A stretch of DNA of 37,223 nt from an uncultured Francisellaceae bacterium (lineage in GTDB: Bacteria; Pseudomonadota; Gammaproteobacteria; UBA6186; Azoamicaceae). The translations under genes and the position numbers were made by a program. Numbering within the stretch: position 1 is the stretch's first letter; the number at the start of each line of letters is the position of its first letter. Location: contig CAIKKE010000087.1 in NCBI GenBank assembly GCA_903827925.1, positions 1 through 37,223 on the forward strand, read 5' to 3'. The notes under the pieces were generated by a model. That model was not told the DNA's origin. It searched no databases and saw only the letters and a program-made list of their open reading frames with translations. Shown here in pieces: positions 25,787 through 35,699 of this stretch.

Positions 25787-28700
25787 CTACTCATCATAAT
25801 CTAATTCCATATTAATGCCTAATGATCTAATTTCTTTTACTAAAACATTAAACGATTCTGGGATCCCTGGTTCCATCGAATGATCACCATCAACAATATT
25901 TTTATAAACTTTGGTCCTACCATTAATATCATCAGATTTTACCGTTAACATTTCTTGTAAAGTATAAGCAGCTCCATAAGCTTCTAATGCCCATACTTCC
26001 ATTTCTCCAAATCTTTGGCCACCAAATTGAGCTTTACCACCTAAAGGCTGTTGAGTAACCAAACTATATGAACCCGTAGATCTTGCATGCATCTTATCAT
26101 CAACTAAATGATTTAATTTAAGAATATACATATAACCAACAGTAACCGAACGATCAAATTGTTCGCCTGTCCTTCCATCCCATAAAGTGGTCTGTCCACT
26201 CTCAGGCAAATCTGCCATTTTTAATAAATGCTTAATTTCATGTTCTTTGATTCCATCAAATACTGGAGTTGCCATTGGAATGCCATTAGTTAAATTCATC
26301 GATAATTCAAAAATTTCTTTATCACTGAAATCATTAAAATTTAACTTACGCTTACTAATAGTATGCATATGGTATTGTAAATTATAAATTTTATCTAAAT
26401 AATCTCTTAATTTTTGAGCGCTACTGCCTTGTTGAATTAAATCAACTATTTTTAAACCTAAAGTTTTAGCAGCCCAACCTAAATGAGTTTCTAATACTTG
26501 TCCTACATTCATTCTAGAAGGCACCCCTAGTGGATTTAATATCACATCAATAGGAGTTCCATCTGCCATGTATGGCATATCTTCAACGGGTACAATAATT
26601 GAAACCACCCCTTTATTACCATGACGACCCGCGATCTTATCACCAGGCTGAATGCTTCTTTTAACCGCCAAAAATACTTTGACTACTTTTAAAATCCCTG
26701 GAGCTAAATCATCACCTTGCCTAATTTGATTAGTTCTTTCTTCTAAGTTTTGCTTATGTTCTTCCCTAAAAGATTTAAGCTGATCTACGGCTATTTCTAA
26801 TTGTTGCGAAATATAATCATCTTTAAATTTAATCTCAAAAATTAATTCTGGATTTTTAGAAGTTAAATTATCTAAATATTCTTGATTAATAACTCCACCA
26901 TTAAGTCCATTTGGGCCAGCAATTGCGGTTTGCCCAATCAATAATGATTGGATCCTACTGTATACATCTTGTTCCAATATAGCTAATTCGTCATCTAAGT
27001 CTTTTTTTACTTTATCTAATTCAACCTTTTCTATTTCTAATGCTCTAGGATCTTTTTTAACTCCATCCCTAGTAAAAACCTTAACATCAACTACTGTACC
27101 ACTCATACCAGTCGGCACTCTTAAAGATGAGTCTTTAACATTAGAGGCTTTTTCTCCAAATATCGCTCTTAATAATTTTTCTTCTGGAGTTAATTGAGTC
27201 TCCCCTTTAGGGGTAATCTTACCTACTAAAATATCTCCAGCATTAACCTCAGCACCAACATGTACCACACCTACACTGTCTAATTTGGCTAAAGCATTAT
27301 CACTAACGCTAGGAATATCCGCAGTAATTTCTTCTGCACCCAATTTAGTATCTCTGGCTATACAAGATAACTCTTCGATATGAATAGAAGTAAACCGTTC
27401 TTCTTTTACAACTCTTTCGGACACTATAATAGAATCTTCAAAGTTGTAACCATTCCACGGCATAAATGCTACTAATAAATTTTGCCCTAAAGCTAATTCT
27501 CCTATATCAGTGGAAGAACCATCGGCTAAAATATCATTCTTTTTAACCTGATCTCCCTCTTTAACTAATGGAGTTTGATTAATACAAGTATTATGGTTAG
27601 AACGTTGATATTTAATTAAATTATAAATATCAACACCGGCTTTACCACTTTCAGCCTGCTTATCATCCACTCTAATTACTATTCTAGAAGCATCTACAAA
27701 GTGAACTACCCCATCCCGCTTAGCATTAACTGTAACTCCAGAATCTACAGCTACCGCATGCTCTATTCCAGTACCCACCAATGGCTTTTCAGCTCGCAAA
27801 GTTGGTACTGCTTGGCGTTGCATGTTAGATCCCATTAAAGCACGGTTAGCATCATCATTTTCTAAAAAAGGAATTAAAGCTGCAGCTACCGACACCATTT
27901 GTTTAGGAGAAACATCCATATATTCTACTTGCTCAGGATTTGCAAAAGTTGGCTCATTTTTATGTCTACAGTGCACCAAATTATCTATTAACATCCCTTC
28001 AGAATTTACTGTGGCATTTGCCTGAGCAATCATAAAATCACCTTCTTCAATTGCCGACAAATACTCTATTTCTTTAGTAACTTTACTATTTTTAATTTTT
28101 TTATAAGGACTTTCTAAAAATCCATATTTATTAATGCTCGCGTAAACCGCCAAGGAATTAATTAAACCTATATTTGGACCTTCTGGAGTTTCAATCGGAC
28201 ATACTCTACCGTAATGAGTAGGATGTACGTCTCTAACTTCAAATCCAGCTCTATCACGACTTAAACCACCAGGACCTAAAGCTGAAATTCTTCTTTTATG
28301 AGTAATTTCAGATAAAGGATTATTTTGATCCATAAATTGCGATAATTGACTAGAACAGAAAAATTCCTTAATAGTTGCTGATACTGATTTAGAATTAATA
28401 ATATCTTGAGGCATTAATGATTCTGATTCCGCAAAACTAAGCCTCTCTTTGGCTGCTCTCTCTACTCTAACTAATCCTAATCTAAACTGGTTTTCAACCA
28501 TCTCACCAACCACTTTAACTCGGCGATTACCTAAATGATCAATATCGTCTGTATAACCTTTACCATTTTTTATTTTAATTAATTCTCTAAGTAAATCTAA
28601 AACATCTTCTTTAGTTAAAATTCCTGGACCATCGACAAAATTTCTACCAACCCTTTTATTAAACTTCATTCTACCGACCGCAGATAAATCATAACGATCT

Positions 28701-29920
28701 TCAATAAAAAACAATCCATTAAACAATTGTTCCGCAGAATCTTTAGTCGGAGGCTCACCTGGTCGCATCATTCGATAAATTTCTACCAATGCTTCATACT
28801 GACTTTTGGTAGGATCAATACGTAAAGTATCTGATATATAGGATCCCTTATCAAGATCATTAGTATAAATAACATTTATACTGCTAATTTCTTGATTTTT
28901 AATAATTGTTAACACATTTTTATCAATTTCTGTATTAGCTTCTACTAATATTTCCCCACTTTCTTTATCTACAATATCATGAGCTAAACATTTGCCAGTA
29001 ATGTATTCTTCTGTAACTTCTAACTTGTTTATATTAGCTTTTTCCATTTGCTTAATATGTCTTGCAGTTATGCGCTTACCCATTTCTAATAAAATTTCGT
29101 TATTAGGTAAAGTAATTGGAAATAACGCAGTTTCCCCACGCAACCTACTAGGAATTAAATTTAAAATAATTTTATTATCTTTAGTAAAATTAAACGTACT
29201 AGTTTCAAAAAATTCTTTTAAAACCTCTTCTGTGGAAAATCCCATAGCTTTTAATAAAATGGTTGCTGGTAACTTACGTCTTCTATCTATCCTTACGTAA
29301 ATACAATCCTTAGGATCGAATTCCACATCCAACCAAGAACCACGATACGGTATAACTCTCGCCATATATAGCAACTTACCTGACGAATGAGTACGCCCAC
29401 GATCATGCTCAAAAAACACTCCTGGTGAACGATGCAATTGAGCTACCACTACCCTTTCTGTACCATTGATTACAAAAGTACCGTTATCAGTCATTAATGG
29501 TATTTCTACCATGTAAACTTCTTGCTCACGAACATCTTTAACTATCTTATTATCTGCAGTAGAAGCTTCTTTATCATAAATAATTAAGTGGACTTTAATT
29601 CTGAGCGGAGCCGCAAAAGTAACACCTCTTATTTTACACTCTGTAACATTAAACGTAGGTTTTCCTATAGAATAACTAATAAATTTTATAACAGCATTAC
29701 CAGAATGACTGCTAATTGGGAAAATTGAATTTAACGCCGCTTGTAATCCAATATTTTTTCTAGCAGCCGGCAAAACATCTAATTGTAAAAATTCTTTATA
29801 CGAATTTAATTGTATAGATAATAATGAAGGTATTGCCAACGTCTCTTCTATCTTTCCATAATAAGCACGAATACGTTTTTTTTCAGTGTAAGACAATGAT
29901 AAATTAGATTCATTAGCCAT
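25787..29920 (-). CDS. rpoB: RNA polymerase subunit beta
   Basis: This is the second-largest RNA polymerase subunit, 1377 residues, slightly longer than E. coli (1342). The rifampicin-binding cluster is conserved ([20 protein letters not shown], then [11 protein letters not shown]), with the D, H and S positions of the susceptible form. The C-terminal domain shows [13 protein letters not shown] and [25 protein letters not shown] lies 5 nt before the ATG at 29920. It is downstream of rplL by 80 nt, with a strong hairpin in the gap. The order rplKAJL-rpoBC is the standard bacterial arrangement. Confidence 0.98.
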   Translation of the reverse strand: MANESNLSLSYTEKKRIRAYYGKIEETLAIPSLLSIQLNSYKEFLQLDVLPAARKNIGLQAALNSIFPISSHSGNAVIKFISYSIGKPTFNVTECKIRGVTFAAPLRIKVHLIIYDKEASTADNKIVKDVREQEVYMVEIPLMTDNGTFVINGTERVVVAQLHRSPGVFFEHDRGRTHSSGKLLYMARVIPYRGSWLDVEFDPKDCIYVRIDRRRKLPATILLKAMGFSTEEVLKEFFETSTFNFTKDNKIILNLIPSRLRGETALFPITLPNNEILLEMGKRITARHIKQMEKANINKLEVTEEYITGKCLAHDIVDKESGEILVEANTEIDKNVLTIIKNQEISSINVIYTNDLDKGSYISDTLRIDPTKSQYEALVEIYRMMRPGEPPTKDSAEQLFNGLFFIEDRYDLSAVGRMKFNKRVGRNFVDGPGILTKEDVLDLLRELIKIKNGKGYTDDIDHLGNRRVKVVGEMVENQFRLGLVRVERAAKERLSFAESESLMPQDIINSKSVSATIKEFFCSSQLSQFMDQNNPLSEITHKRRISALGPGGLSRDRAGFEVRDVHPTHYGRVCPIETPEGPNIGLINSLAVYASINKYGFLESPYKKIKNSKVTKEIEYLSAIEEGDFMIAQANATVNSEGMLIDNLVHCRHKNEPTFANPEQVEYMDVSPKQMVSVAAALIPFLENDDANRALMGSNMQRQAVPTLRAEKPLVGTGIEHAVAVDSGVTVNAKRDGVVHFVDASRIVIRVDDKQAESGKAGVDIYNLIKYQRSNHNTCINQTPLVKEGDQVKKNDILADGSSTDIGELALGQNLLVAFMPWNGYNFEDSIIVSERVVKEERFTSIHIEELSCIARDTKLGAEEITADIPSVSDNALAKLDSVGVVHVGAEVNAGDILVGKITPKGETQLTPEEKLLRAIFGEKASNVKDSSLRVPTGMSGTVVDVKVFTRDGVKKDPRALEIEKVELDKVKKDLDDELAILEQDVYSRIQSLLIGQTAIAGPNGLNGGVINQEYLDNLTSKNPELIFEIKFKDDYISQQLEIAVDQLKSFREEHKQNLEERTNQIRQGDDLAPGILKVVKVFLAVKRSIQPGDKIAGRHGNKGVVSIIVPVEDMPYMADGTPIDVILNPLGVPSRMNVGQVLETHLGWAAKTLGLKIVDLIQQGSSAQKLRDYLDKIYNLQYHMHTISKRKLNFNDFSDKEIFELSMNLTNGIPMATPVFDGIKEHEIKHLLKMADLPESGQTTLWDGRTGEQFDRSVTVGYMYILKLNHLVDDKMHARSTGSYSLVTQQPLGGKAQFGGQRFGEMEVWALEAYGAAYTLQEMLTVKSDDINGRTKVYKNIVDGDHSMEPGIPESFNVLVKEIRSLGINMELDYDE

Positions 29921-29955
29921 TTTGGCTCCTATTAAAACAATTAAATCTTCGATTA

Positions 29956-29990
29956 ATTTGCAAAGCTAAAATTTATTTAGCTTTGCAAAT
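29956..29990 (-). terminator. 15-bp hairpin between rplL and rpoB (attenuator or RNA-processing site)
   Basis: Perfect 15-nt arms ATTTGCAAAGCTAAA (29956-29970) and TTTAGCTTTGCAAAT (29976-29990) enclose a 5-nt loop, 10 nt after the rplL stop. There is no U-run following it, so it is unlikely to be a full Rho-independent terminator. In E. coli this gap holds an attenuator and an RNase III site that set the ribosomal-protein to polymerase ratio; a similar role is inferred. Confidence 0.65.
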
Positions 29991-30000
29991 CTTGAAAAAT

Positions 30001-30381
30001 TTACTTAACTTCTACCGAAGCTCCGGCTTCTTCTAATTTTTTCTTAATGTCAGCTGCTTCTTGCTTAGATACACCTTCTTTAACATTAGATGGTGCTTCT
30101 TCAACTAAAGCTTTGGCTTCTTTTAACCCTAAACTTGTAAGTTCCCTAACAACCTTAATGACTCCTACTTTATTAGAACCAAAATTAGTTAATACTACAG
30201 CAAATTCAGTTTGCTCTTCTTGAGCTTCTTTGCCTACAGCACCACCTACAGCTGGAGCTGCTACCGCAACCGAAGCTGCTGAAACATTAAACTTTTCTTC
30301 CATTAATTTAACTAATTCTACTATATCTATAACAGTCATGTTAGAGATAGTTTCTAATATTTGTTCTTTCGAGACGGACAT
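30001..30381 (-). CDS. rplL: 50S ribosomal protein L7/L12
   Basis: L7/L12 is the multimeric stalk protein that recruits translational GTPases. The 126-residue product has the N-terminal dimerisation domain ([31 protein letters not shown]), an Ala/Val/Gly hinge (about 33-50) and the C-terminal domain [36 protein letters not shown], all typical. GGAG precedes the ATG at 30381 by 9 nt. It follows rplJ by 39 nt. Confidence 0.98.
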   Translation of the reverse strand: MSVSKEQILETISNMTVIDIVELVKLMEEKFNVSAASVAVAAPAVGGAVGKEAQEEQTEFAVVLTNFGSNKVGVIKVVRELTSLGLKEAKALVEEAPSNVKEGVSKQEAADIKKKLEEAGASVEVK

Positions 30382-30420
30382 AATTATCTACTCCATATTG
30401 GTACAAGTAAAAATTTCAAT

Positions 30421-30942
30421 TTATTTAGCCTTACCTACAGCAGCTATAGTTCTAGTTAACTTCGCTATCGGTTCAGCTAAAGTTGCAACAAATTTAACAA
30501 TTGGAGCTCGCGTCACTATAACTAAATTAGTTATAGCTCCCTGCTTGGTAGGCAAGTTAGCCACTGCATCCAATTGATTACTATTCAACAACTTACCTTC
30601 AATTAGTAAAGCTGTAACTAATAACTTTTCTTTTTCTTTAGAAAAATTCATTAACAATTTAGCGATAACACCAGGATCTTCTTTGATAAACGCTAAAATT
30701 ACTGGCCCATTAATATGATTAATTAATTGTTCATATTTAGTACCAACAAATGCTTTTTTAGCTAAAGTATTTTTAACTACTTTTAAATCACAAATCCTAG
30801 TAGAGCGCAATTGAGCGCGCAAATCAGTCATCTCGCTAGATTTTAAGCCAGCGTAATAAGCAGCTATAACTGAAGTAGAATCAGCAACCATATTCATAAC
30901 ATCATCTACTACAGCTCTTTTTTGTTGTAGCATTAACCCCAT
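30421..30942 (-). CDS. rplJ: 50S ribosomal protein L10
   Basis: L10 anchors the L7/L12 stalk to 23S rRNA. In E. coli the L10-L7/L12 complex represses its own translation by binding the rplJ leader. ATG 30942 (MGLMLQQKRAVVDDV, 173 aa) is preferred. It matches the usual L10 N-terminus, and AGGGG lies about 10 nt upstream. The open frame extends to ATG 30966, and ATG 30933 is another option. Family features are YYAGLKSSEMTDLRAQLR, VVKNTLAKKA and GPVILAF. The 88-nt leader upstream (30943-31030) is where an autoregulatory structure would lie, but I did not resolve one. Confidence 0.95.
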   Translation of the reverse strand: MGLMLQQKRAVVDDVMNMVADSTSVIAAYYAGLKSSEMTDLRAQLRSTRICDLKVVKNTLAKKAFVGTKYEQLINHINGPVILAFIKEDPGVIAKLLMNFSKEKEKLLVTALLIEGKLLNSNQLDAVANLPTKQGAITNLVIVTRAPIVKFVATLAEPIAKLTRTIAAVGKAK

Positions 30943-31030
30943 CGCACCCAATCCCCTATAAAACAAACTTTAGGTAATTCAAATAATGATTAAAACCTTC
31001 TGATTGTACCTAAATATTTTTAAATTGCAA

Positions 31031-31735
31031 TTAAAAATTCACTGAAGACAAGTCCACCTGCAAACCAGGCCCCATCGTAGTTGAAATAGTTAATTTTTTC
31101 ATATATATACCTTTAGAAGAAGCTGGTTTTAACCTTTTAACTTCACTTAACAACACTTCTAAATTTTCTTGTAAAGCTTTAGGAGTAAAATCAACTTTAC
31201 CTATCAAACAATGTACTATACCGGTTTTATCAGTTTTATACATTACCTGTCCACCTTTAGCATTCTTAACTGCTTTAACTACATCTGTAGTTACAGTTCC
31301 CACCTTTGGATTAGGCATCAAACCTCTAGGACCTAACACTGGACCTAATTTTCCAACAACTCCCATAGCATCTGGAGTTGCAATCACTACATCAAAATTT
31401 ATTTGCCCATTTTTAATAGATTCAACTAAATCTTCCATTCCCACCAAATCAGCACCCGCTTGTTTAGCTAATTCAACGTTAGCTCCTTGAGTAAAAACCG
31501 CAACTCTTACTTTTTTGCCGGTACCTTGAGGTAAAACTACAGAACCTCTTACTACCTGAGAAGAATTACGAGGGTCAACCCCAAGATTAAGACTAACATC
31601 TACGCTTTCTGCAGATTTTTTAAACTTTGCTAACGGCAAACCAGTTAATATACTTATGGCATCATTAAACGGATAAACCTTATTAGACTCTACTTTTGTT
31701 AAGATTAATTTTCTTTTTTTAGATAACCACGACAT
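31031..31735 (-). CDS. rplA: 50S ribosomal protein L1
   Basis: L1 forms the mobile stalk at the ribosomal E site and represses the rplK-rplA mRNA by feedback. The 234-residue protein shows the normal features: [40 protein letters not shown], the family signature [20 protein letters not shown] followed by [11 protein letters not shown], and the C-terminal [21 protein letters not shown] lies about 7 nt before the ATG at 31735. It begins 16 nt after rplK. Confidence 0.98.
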   Translation of the reverse strand: MSWLSKKRKLILTKVESNKVYPFNDAISILTGLPLAKFKKSAESVDVSLNLGVDPRNSSQVVRGSVVLPQGTGKKVRVAVFTQGANVELAKQAGADLVGMEDLVESIKNGQINFDVVIATPDAMGVVGKLGPVLGPRGLMPNPKVGTVTTDVVKAVKNAKGGQVMYKTDKTGIVHCLIGKVDFTPKALQENLEVLLSEVKRLKPASSKGIYMKKLTISTTMGPGLQVDLSSVNF

Positions 31736-31751
31736 ATTTAAATCTCTCCTA

Positions 31752-32234
31752 TCAATCTTCGATCAACAGCCCCATACTTTTAGCTGAACCAGCTATAGTA
31801 CGTATAGCAGCAGCCATACTTGCCGCTGTTAGATCTGGACTTTTTATTTTGGCTATTTCCTCTAATTGTTTCTTGCTAATCTTACCAACTTTATCTTTGT
31901 TTGGGTTACTACTACCTTTAGTTAATCCCATAGATTTTTTTATTAATATACTAACAGGCGGACCCTTAATTATAAATTTAAAACTTTTATCACTATAAAC
32001 AAAAATCTCTACCGATACAGGAGTACCTTTTTCTATTCCAGGTAAATTTTGAGTTTTCTCATTAAATTGCTTACAAAACTCCATAATGTTTACACCACGC
32101 TGACCTAATGCTGGCCCTAATGGAGGACTAGCGGTAGCGCTTCCAGCTGCAACCTGCAATTTAACTTTAGAATCTAATACTTTTTTACCACCTTTAGCTC
32201 TAACAGCTGCTGGTTTTTTAGCTGGTGCCGCCAT
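31752..32234 (-). CDS. rplK: 50S ribosomal protein L11
   Basis: L11 binds the GTPase-associated region of 23S rRNA and takes part in RelA activation. The protein has 160 residues, about 18 more than E. coli, because of an Ala/Lys-rich N-terminal extension ([18 protein letters not shown]). The core is canonical: [35 protein letters not shown], and [20 protein letters not shown] with SMGL. It is normally co-transcribed with nusG upstream. Here a foreign gene on the other strand separates them, so the rplKAJL-rpoBC transcript must start in the 166-bp divergent spacer at 32235-32400. AGAGG lies 10 nt before the ATG. Confidence 0.98.
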   Translation of the reverse strand: MAAPAKKPAAVRAKGGKKVLDSKVKLQVAAGSATASPPLGPALGQRGVNIMEFCKQFNEKTQNLPGIEKGTPVSVEIFVYSDKSFKFIIKGPPVSILIKKSMGLTKGSSNPNKDKVGKISKKQLEEIAKIKSPDLTAASMAAAIRTIAGSAKSMGLLIED

Positions 32235-32400
32235 CTTAATTAAACCTCTTATAAACCTTTTGTTAAAACCATATAACTTACTTGAAAGTAAATTAGATAC
32301 TATACTTAATAATAAACAAGACCACTAATATAAAGTATTTTAAAAACAAATAAAAGAGCCTATTGAAAATATACTTAAAAATATTTAATAGAGGATTTAA

Positions 32401-33975
32401 ATGATGGTTAAAAAAATTCTTATTTTACAAATTGGTGATGAAAACTCTATAGAAAATGAAGAAAGTTTTGAAGGTACAATTTTAAAAAACAAACAAGCAT
32501 ATAAACATGATAATAATGTTAATATAAGCATTTTTAAGTTAGACGACCTAGAAACATTCATGAGCGAAAATAGCTCATATAATTCTCAAACCAAACATCA
32601 AGGAATAAAAAAAACACTAAAAAACCTGCAAGCTGGTGATAAAATTTACATATTATCTCATGGTAGACCAGATTCAGTAATGATAGCAAACAGCACTCAT
32701 TATTCTATATTGGCTAATTATTTAGCCAAAGGTTTGAAGGCAAAAAACTTTAAAAAAAAACCTATCCAAATAAGTCTTCACTCTTGTAGATCAGGAAAAG
32801 GGAGCATGCAAGGAAAAAACAGCTTTGCTGGTTTATTGCATAATTATTTAGGAAAGCTACAGATAAATGCAGAGGTAACCGCTAGAACAGAATTAGTATA
32901 TATAGATGAAGCAAAATATAGCGCCCCTAATTCTGTAATAATGACTATTACCCCTACTAAACATTTTTTTAGCATAGTATACAGATTATTAAACATTAAA
33001 GTGCCAGATAATTGGTATAAATATAAAAAACCCGGAACAAAAGTAAAATTTTTTTGGGATCAGCAAGGAAAACAAAATAAATCAGATCATTACATCTCTA
33101 AATATAATAATGCTATTTTTGATTGTTTGGAAGAATTAACTAAATATTATAATGGTAAATATTATACTGATAATATAAAAAAAGTAATAACAAATATTCA
33201 AGAAAATTTATATAAAGAAAACTATCAAACAGTATCGAACAGTACTACTAAATTGCTATCTTTAATCCAAGAAAACAACAATCCGACAGTACAACAAATC
33301 TATCAAAGATTATTAAAATATAATCAAAATATTTTAATTAAACATAAAAATAGTTTTAAGACTAAAAAAATAAAAGAAAGAAAATCAAAGAAAATTAACT
33401 CATCTCACGTAAATCATGTAAATATTGAACAATTAGTAAACAATCAAATAGTCAGATTAGATATAGAAATAAATAAAATCGATATATCCAAACTTAATGA
33501 CAATGGAATAGAATTAATTAATTTATTAAAAATGATGCGAAATGATTTATATAAACATTTAAGACATCAATATATCTATCCATATATACCTAAATTTTCT
33601 ATTAATCAAGCAATTAAAATTACCCAAAGAGTGACAGATGTTACGCATACATTTTTTAACAAATATAATGAAGAAAATATTGAAACTTTAAAAACAAAGA
33701 AAATAGCTGTTAAGAATTTTATAAAACAAAATGCTAAATATTTAAAATCATCTAAATTATTAAGAATTAAATATATATTTGCAGGCATAAAAGAAGGAAT
33801 AATAGAAGCCCTAAAAGATGGCGGTAAAGAAACTTTAGCCAATATTTTGATAAAAGCTATTGGAAATGCAAAATTTAGAAAAAGTTATTTTGATGGTTAT
33901 ACTCATCAATTGAAATCATTAACTACAAACTTAAATGAAAACCTAAAGAAAAAACAAGACAGAGCAAGCAAGTAA
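32401..33975 (+). CDS. Putative clan CD (caspase-like) cysteine protease, effector candidate (524 aa)
   Basis: The N-terminal 170 residues look like a caspase/C80-type fold. A strand precedes KIYILSHG with candidate catalytic His87, and a second strand leads to PIQISLHSCRSG with candidate catalytic Cys129, the classical order and spacing of clan CD proteases. The remaining 350 residues are lysine/asparagine-rich and helical, with no recognised domain and no signal peptide or membrane helix. The ATG at 32401 (a second ATG follows at once) has AGAGGA 5 nt upstream. The gene lies between rplK and nusG on the opposite strand, a position almost never interrupted in bacteria, so it was inserted there. 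A secreted, host-acting protease is one reading; a toxin or defence protease is another. Proteolytic activity is not proven by two motifs. Confidence 0.6.
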   Translation: MMVKKILILQIGDENSIENEESFEGTILKNKQAYKHDNNVNISIFKLDDLETFMSENSSYNSQTKHQGIKKTLKNLQAGDKIYILSHGRPDSVMIANSTHYSILANYLAKGLKAKNFKKKPIQISLHSCRSGKGSMQGKNSFAGLLHNYLGKLQINAEVTARTELVYIDEAKYSAPNSVIMTITPTKHFFSIVYRLLNIKVPDNWYKYKKPGTKVKFFWDQQGKQNKSDHYISKYNNAIFDCLEELTKYYNGKYYTDNIKKVITNIQENLYKENYQTVSNSTTKLLSLIQENNNPTVQQIYQRLLKYNQNILIKHKNSFKTKKIKERKSKKINSSHVNHVNIEQLVNNQIVRLDIEINKIDISKLNDNGIELINLLKMMRNDLYKHLRHQYIYPYIPKFSINQAIKITQRVTDVTHTFFNKYNEENIETLKTKKIAVKNFIKQNAKYLKSSKLLRIKYIFAGIKEGIIEALKDGGKETLANILIKAIGNAKFRKSYFDGYTHQLKSLTTNLNENLKKKQDRASK

Positions 33976-34001
33976 AATACCTTCTGAATCACTTTTGTAA
34001 T

Positions 34002-34550
34002 TTAATTTTTTTCTACTTGACTAAAATCTAAATCTACAGGAGTTGAACGACTAAAAATCATTACGGAAACTCTTAATCTATTTTTATCATAATTAACTTC
34101 TTCAACCACCCCGTTAAATTCAGCAAATGGACCATCTATTACTCTAATTAATTCTCCTGGCTCAAACAACACTTTAGGTTTAGGTTTATCTATAGCTTCT
34201 TCTATTCTAGATAAAATTTTATGTGCTTCTTTATCTGAAATACATGCAGGACGATCAGGAGTACCCCCTACAAATCCTAACACCTTAGGGATATTCCTTA
34301 CTATATGCCATAAATTATCACTCATATCGATTTGTAATAATACATATCCAGGAAAGAATTTACGTTCAGTTTTACGTTTATGCCCAGAGCGCATTTCAAC
34401 TATTTCCTCTGTAGGGATCAAAATATCTCCAAATTGATTTTCGTAGCCTCCAGTTTTAATTTTTTCTTCTAAAGATTTCTTTACTTTTAATTCATCCCCA
34501 GAAGCAACCTGTAATACATACCAACGTTTAGCTGATAATTGTTGATCCAT
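34002..34550 (-). CDS. nusG: Transcription termination/antitermination protein NusG
   Basis: NusG binds RNA polymerase, stimulates elongation and links it to Rho and the ribosome. ATG 34550 ([18 protein letters not shown], 182 aa) is chosen, as it matches the E. coli length of 181, with a GGGA about 6 nt upstream. The frame runs on to 34583 inside secE. The NGN domain has [28 protein letters not shown]-like [14 protein letters not shown] and PKVLGFVGG; the C-terminal KOW motif is [20 protein letters not shown]. It follows the secE stop by one base. Its transcript would read antisense into the 3' end of the inserted gene 26 bp downstream. Confidence 0.97.
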   Translation of the reverse strand: MDQQLSAKRWYVLQVASGDELKVKKSLEEKIKTGGYENQFGDILIPTEEIVEMRSGHKRKTERKFFPGYVLLQIDMSDNLWHIVRNIPKVLGFVGGTPDRPACISDKEAHKILSRIEEAIDKPKPKVLFEPGELIRVIDGPFAEFNGVVEEVNYDKNRLRVSVMIFSRSTPVDLDFSQVEKN

Positions 34551-34551
34551 T

Positions 34552-34923
34552 TTACATCCCACCCTTTTGTAATAACCATGCAACTAATTTGATTAATATA
34601 GAATCAACTGTCCATAATATTAATCCAACTACCATTACCATAACTAATACTGTTATAGTAACTTGGATAGTTTCTTTTTTGCTTGGCCAATTAACTTTTT
34701 TTAATTCAGCGACTGATCCTAACCAATACTTACTAAAATATAACCCTTTGCTAGTTTTTCTTAATATAAAAAAACTGGCTATAAAAACACTAGTTAGGGT
34801 GATAATAAACTGAATAAATATATGATCATATTTAATATATTTTTGATTATACACCGAGAAAACAGCAATTATGATCCCTAAAATCCAGAACAAAAGATTA
34901 TATTTTTCTTTTTTATTAATCAT
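34552..34923 (-). CDS. secE: Preprotein translocase subunit SecE
   Basis: SecE stabilises SecY in the inner-membrane Sec channel. At 123 residues it has the gammaproteobacterial three-helix architecture (E. coli 127): hydrophobic segments at about 9-24, 35-54 and 90-115. The conserved cytoplasmic segment [20 protein letters not shown] precedes the last helix. It lies between tRNA-Trp and nusG, as is usual. No clear Shine-Dalgarno precedes the ATG at 34923. Confidence 0.96.
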   Translation of the reverse strand: MINKKEKYNLLFWILGIIIAVFSVYNQKYIKYDHIFIQFIITLTSVFIASFFILRKTSKGLYFSKYWLGSVAELKKVNWPSKKETIQVTITVLVMVMVVGLILWTVDSILIKLVAWLLQKGGM

Positions 34924-34970
34924 AATTAACCATATAAATTGTTTTTCTTTAAATTTACCAACATTAATAA

Positions 34971-35043
34971 CAGGCCAGGAGGGACTCGAACCCCCAACCT
35001 ACGGCTTTGGAGACCGCTACTCTGCCAATTGAGCTACTGACCT
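34971..35043 (-). tRNA. tRNA-Trp (anticodon CCA)
   Basis: A 73-nt cloverleaf: acceptor AGGTCAG/CTGGCCT with discriminator G, anticodon stem-loop GCGGT-CTCCAAA-GCCGT (CCA), T-arm GTTCGAG. No 3' CCA is encoded. It lies 47 bp upstream of secE. Confidence 0.97.
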
Positions 35044-35101
35044 TTATAACACATTTAAACCACCATCATCAATGCTAATATCTTACTGCCTTATATAGCT
35101 C

Positions 35102-35173
35102 AGCCCACAACCGGGATCGAACCGGTGACCTCTTCCTTACCAAGGAAGTGCTCTGCCCCTGAGCTATGTGGGC
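35102..35173 (-). tRNA. tRNA-Thr (anticodon GGT)
   Basis: A 72-nt cloverleaf: acceptor GCCCACA/TGTGGGC, anticodon stem-loop CTTCC-TTGGTAA-GGAAG (GGT), T-arm CCGG-TTCGATC-CCGG, discriminator U. No 3' CCA is encoded. Only 58 bp separate it from tRNA-Trp, where related bacteria carry tuf. Confidence 0.97.
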
Positions 35174-35183
35174 AAATTCTTTA

Positions 35184-35254
35184 AGCGGGTGATGGGAATC
35201 GAACCCACGCTATCAGCTTGGAAGGCTGAAGTTCTACCATTGAACTACACCCGC
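35184..35254 (-). tRNA. tRNA-Gly (anticodon TCC)
   Basis: A 71-nt cloverleaf: acceptor GCGGGTG/CACCCGC, anticodon stem-loop TCAGC-CTTCCAA-GCTGA (TCC), T-loop TTCGATT, discriminator U. No 3' CCA is encoded. It lies 10 bp from tRNA-Thr and is surely co-transcribed with it. Confidence 0.97.
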
Positions 35255-35267
35255 AAATTAACCTAGT

Positions 35268-35349
35268 TGGAGAGAGTAGGATTCGAACCTACGAAGGCAG
35301 AGCCGGCAGATTTACAGTCTGCTCCCTTTAACCGCTCGGGAATCTCTCC
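35268..35349 (-). tRNA. tRNA-Tyr (anticodon GTA)
   Basis: An 82-nt class II tRNA: acceptor GGAGAGA/TCTCTCC with discriminator A, anticodon stem-loop GCAGA-CTGTAAA-TCTGC (GTA), a variable arm CGGCTCTGCCTTCG, T-loop TTCGAAT. No 3' CCA is encoded. It is the first gene of the tRNA cluster. Confidence 0.97.
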
Positions 35350-35375
35350 AAAAAACTTAAACACAACAAGGCAAC

Positions 35376-35405
35376 ATTTTTCCATGATGAGCATGGCAAA
35401 GTCAA
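35376..35405 (-). promoter_or_regulatory. Candidate promoter of the tRNA-Tyr-Gly-Thr-Trp cluster
   Basis: On the minus strand, TTGACT (35405-35400) and AAAAAT (35381-35376) are separated by 18 bp. They lie about 26 bp before the tRNA-Tyr 5' end. The -35 is good, the -10 only four of six. No better pair was seen in this spacer. Confidence 0.4.
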
Positions 35406-35419
35406 GCTAAATAGTGACT

Positions 35420-35666
35420 GTGCGGGGTAAAATAAGAATTATTTTGAGGAAGTAGTTATTTATGGCTGGGCGGGTAGGCCAGAATACAGGAGAGGATGCG
35501 AACAAAAAAGACAGAAAGAAGTAAGAAGCGACATTAAGGATGAAAGATAGTTAACAACCCAAGTTCGACTAAATTAATCTAGATACTTGATGCTTAATAA
35601 TTAATGTTGAAATTTTGTATATCATATCAAATTAATTATATAACTAAGTAACTTTAAAATTTTTTC
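35420..35666. other. Non-coding stretch with a purine-rich, relatively GC-rich island
   Basis: Between the tRNA cluster and the lipase gene, roughly 35440-35550 is clearly more G-rich than the AT-rich surroundings (34 of 70 bases G or C in 35461-35530). A 20-codon frame (ATG 35462 to TAA 35524, MAGRVGQNTGEDANKKDRKK) lies in it with a GAGGAAG about 10 nt upstream. It may be a small RNA, a short peptide gene or a relic. From 35560 on the stretch is plain AT-rich spacer. Confidence 0.3.
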
Positions 35667-35699
35667 AAAAAATACTGCTTAACTAAAGCAGTATTTTTT
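35667..35699 (-). terminator. Rho-independent terminator overlapping the lipase stop codon
   Basis: Arms AAAAAATACTGCTT (35667-35680) and AAGCAGTATTTTTT (35686-35699) pair perfectly around a 5-nt loop. On the minus strand the second arm ends in a run of six U. The TAA of the lipase gene (35681-35679) lies inside the hairpin. The A/T-tracts on both sides would let it work in both directions. Confidence 0.8.

Noticed and set aside
32280-32400. CTTAA-type motifs upstream of the caspase-like gene that recall the Legionella PmrA box
   Set aside because: The TTAA elements are 10 bp apart rather than the expected 11, and such motifs arise easily by chance in AT-rich DNA.
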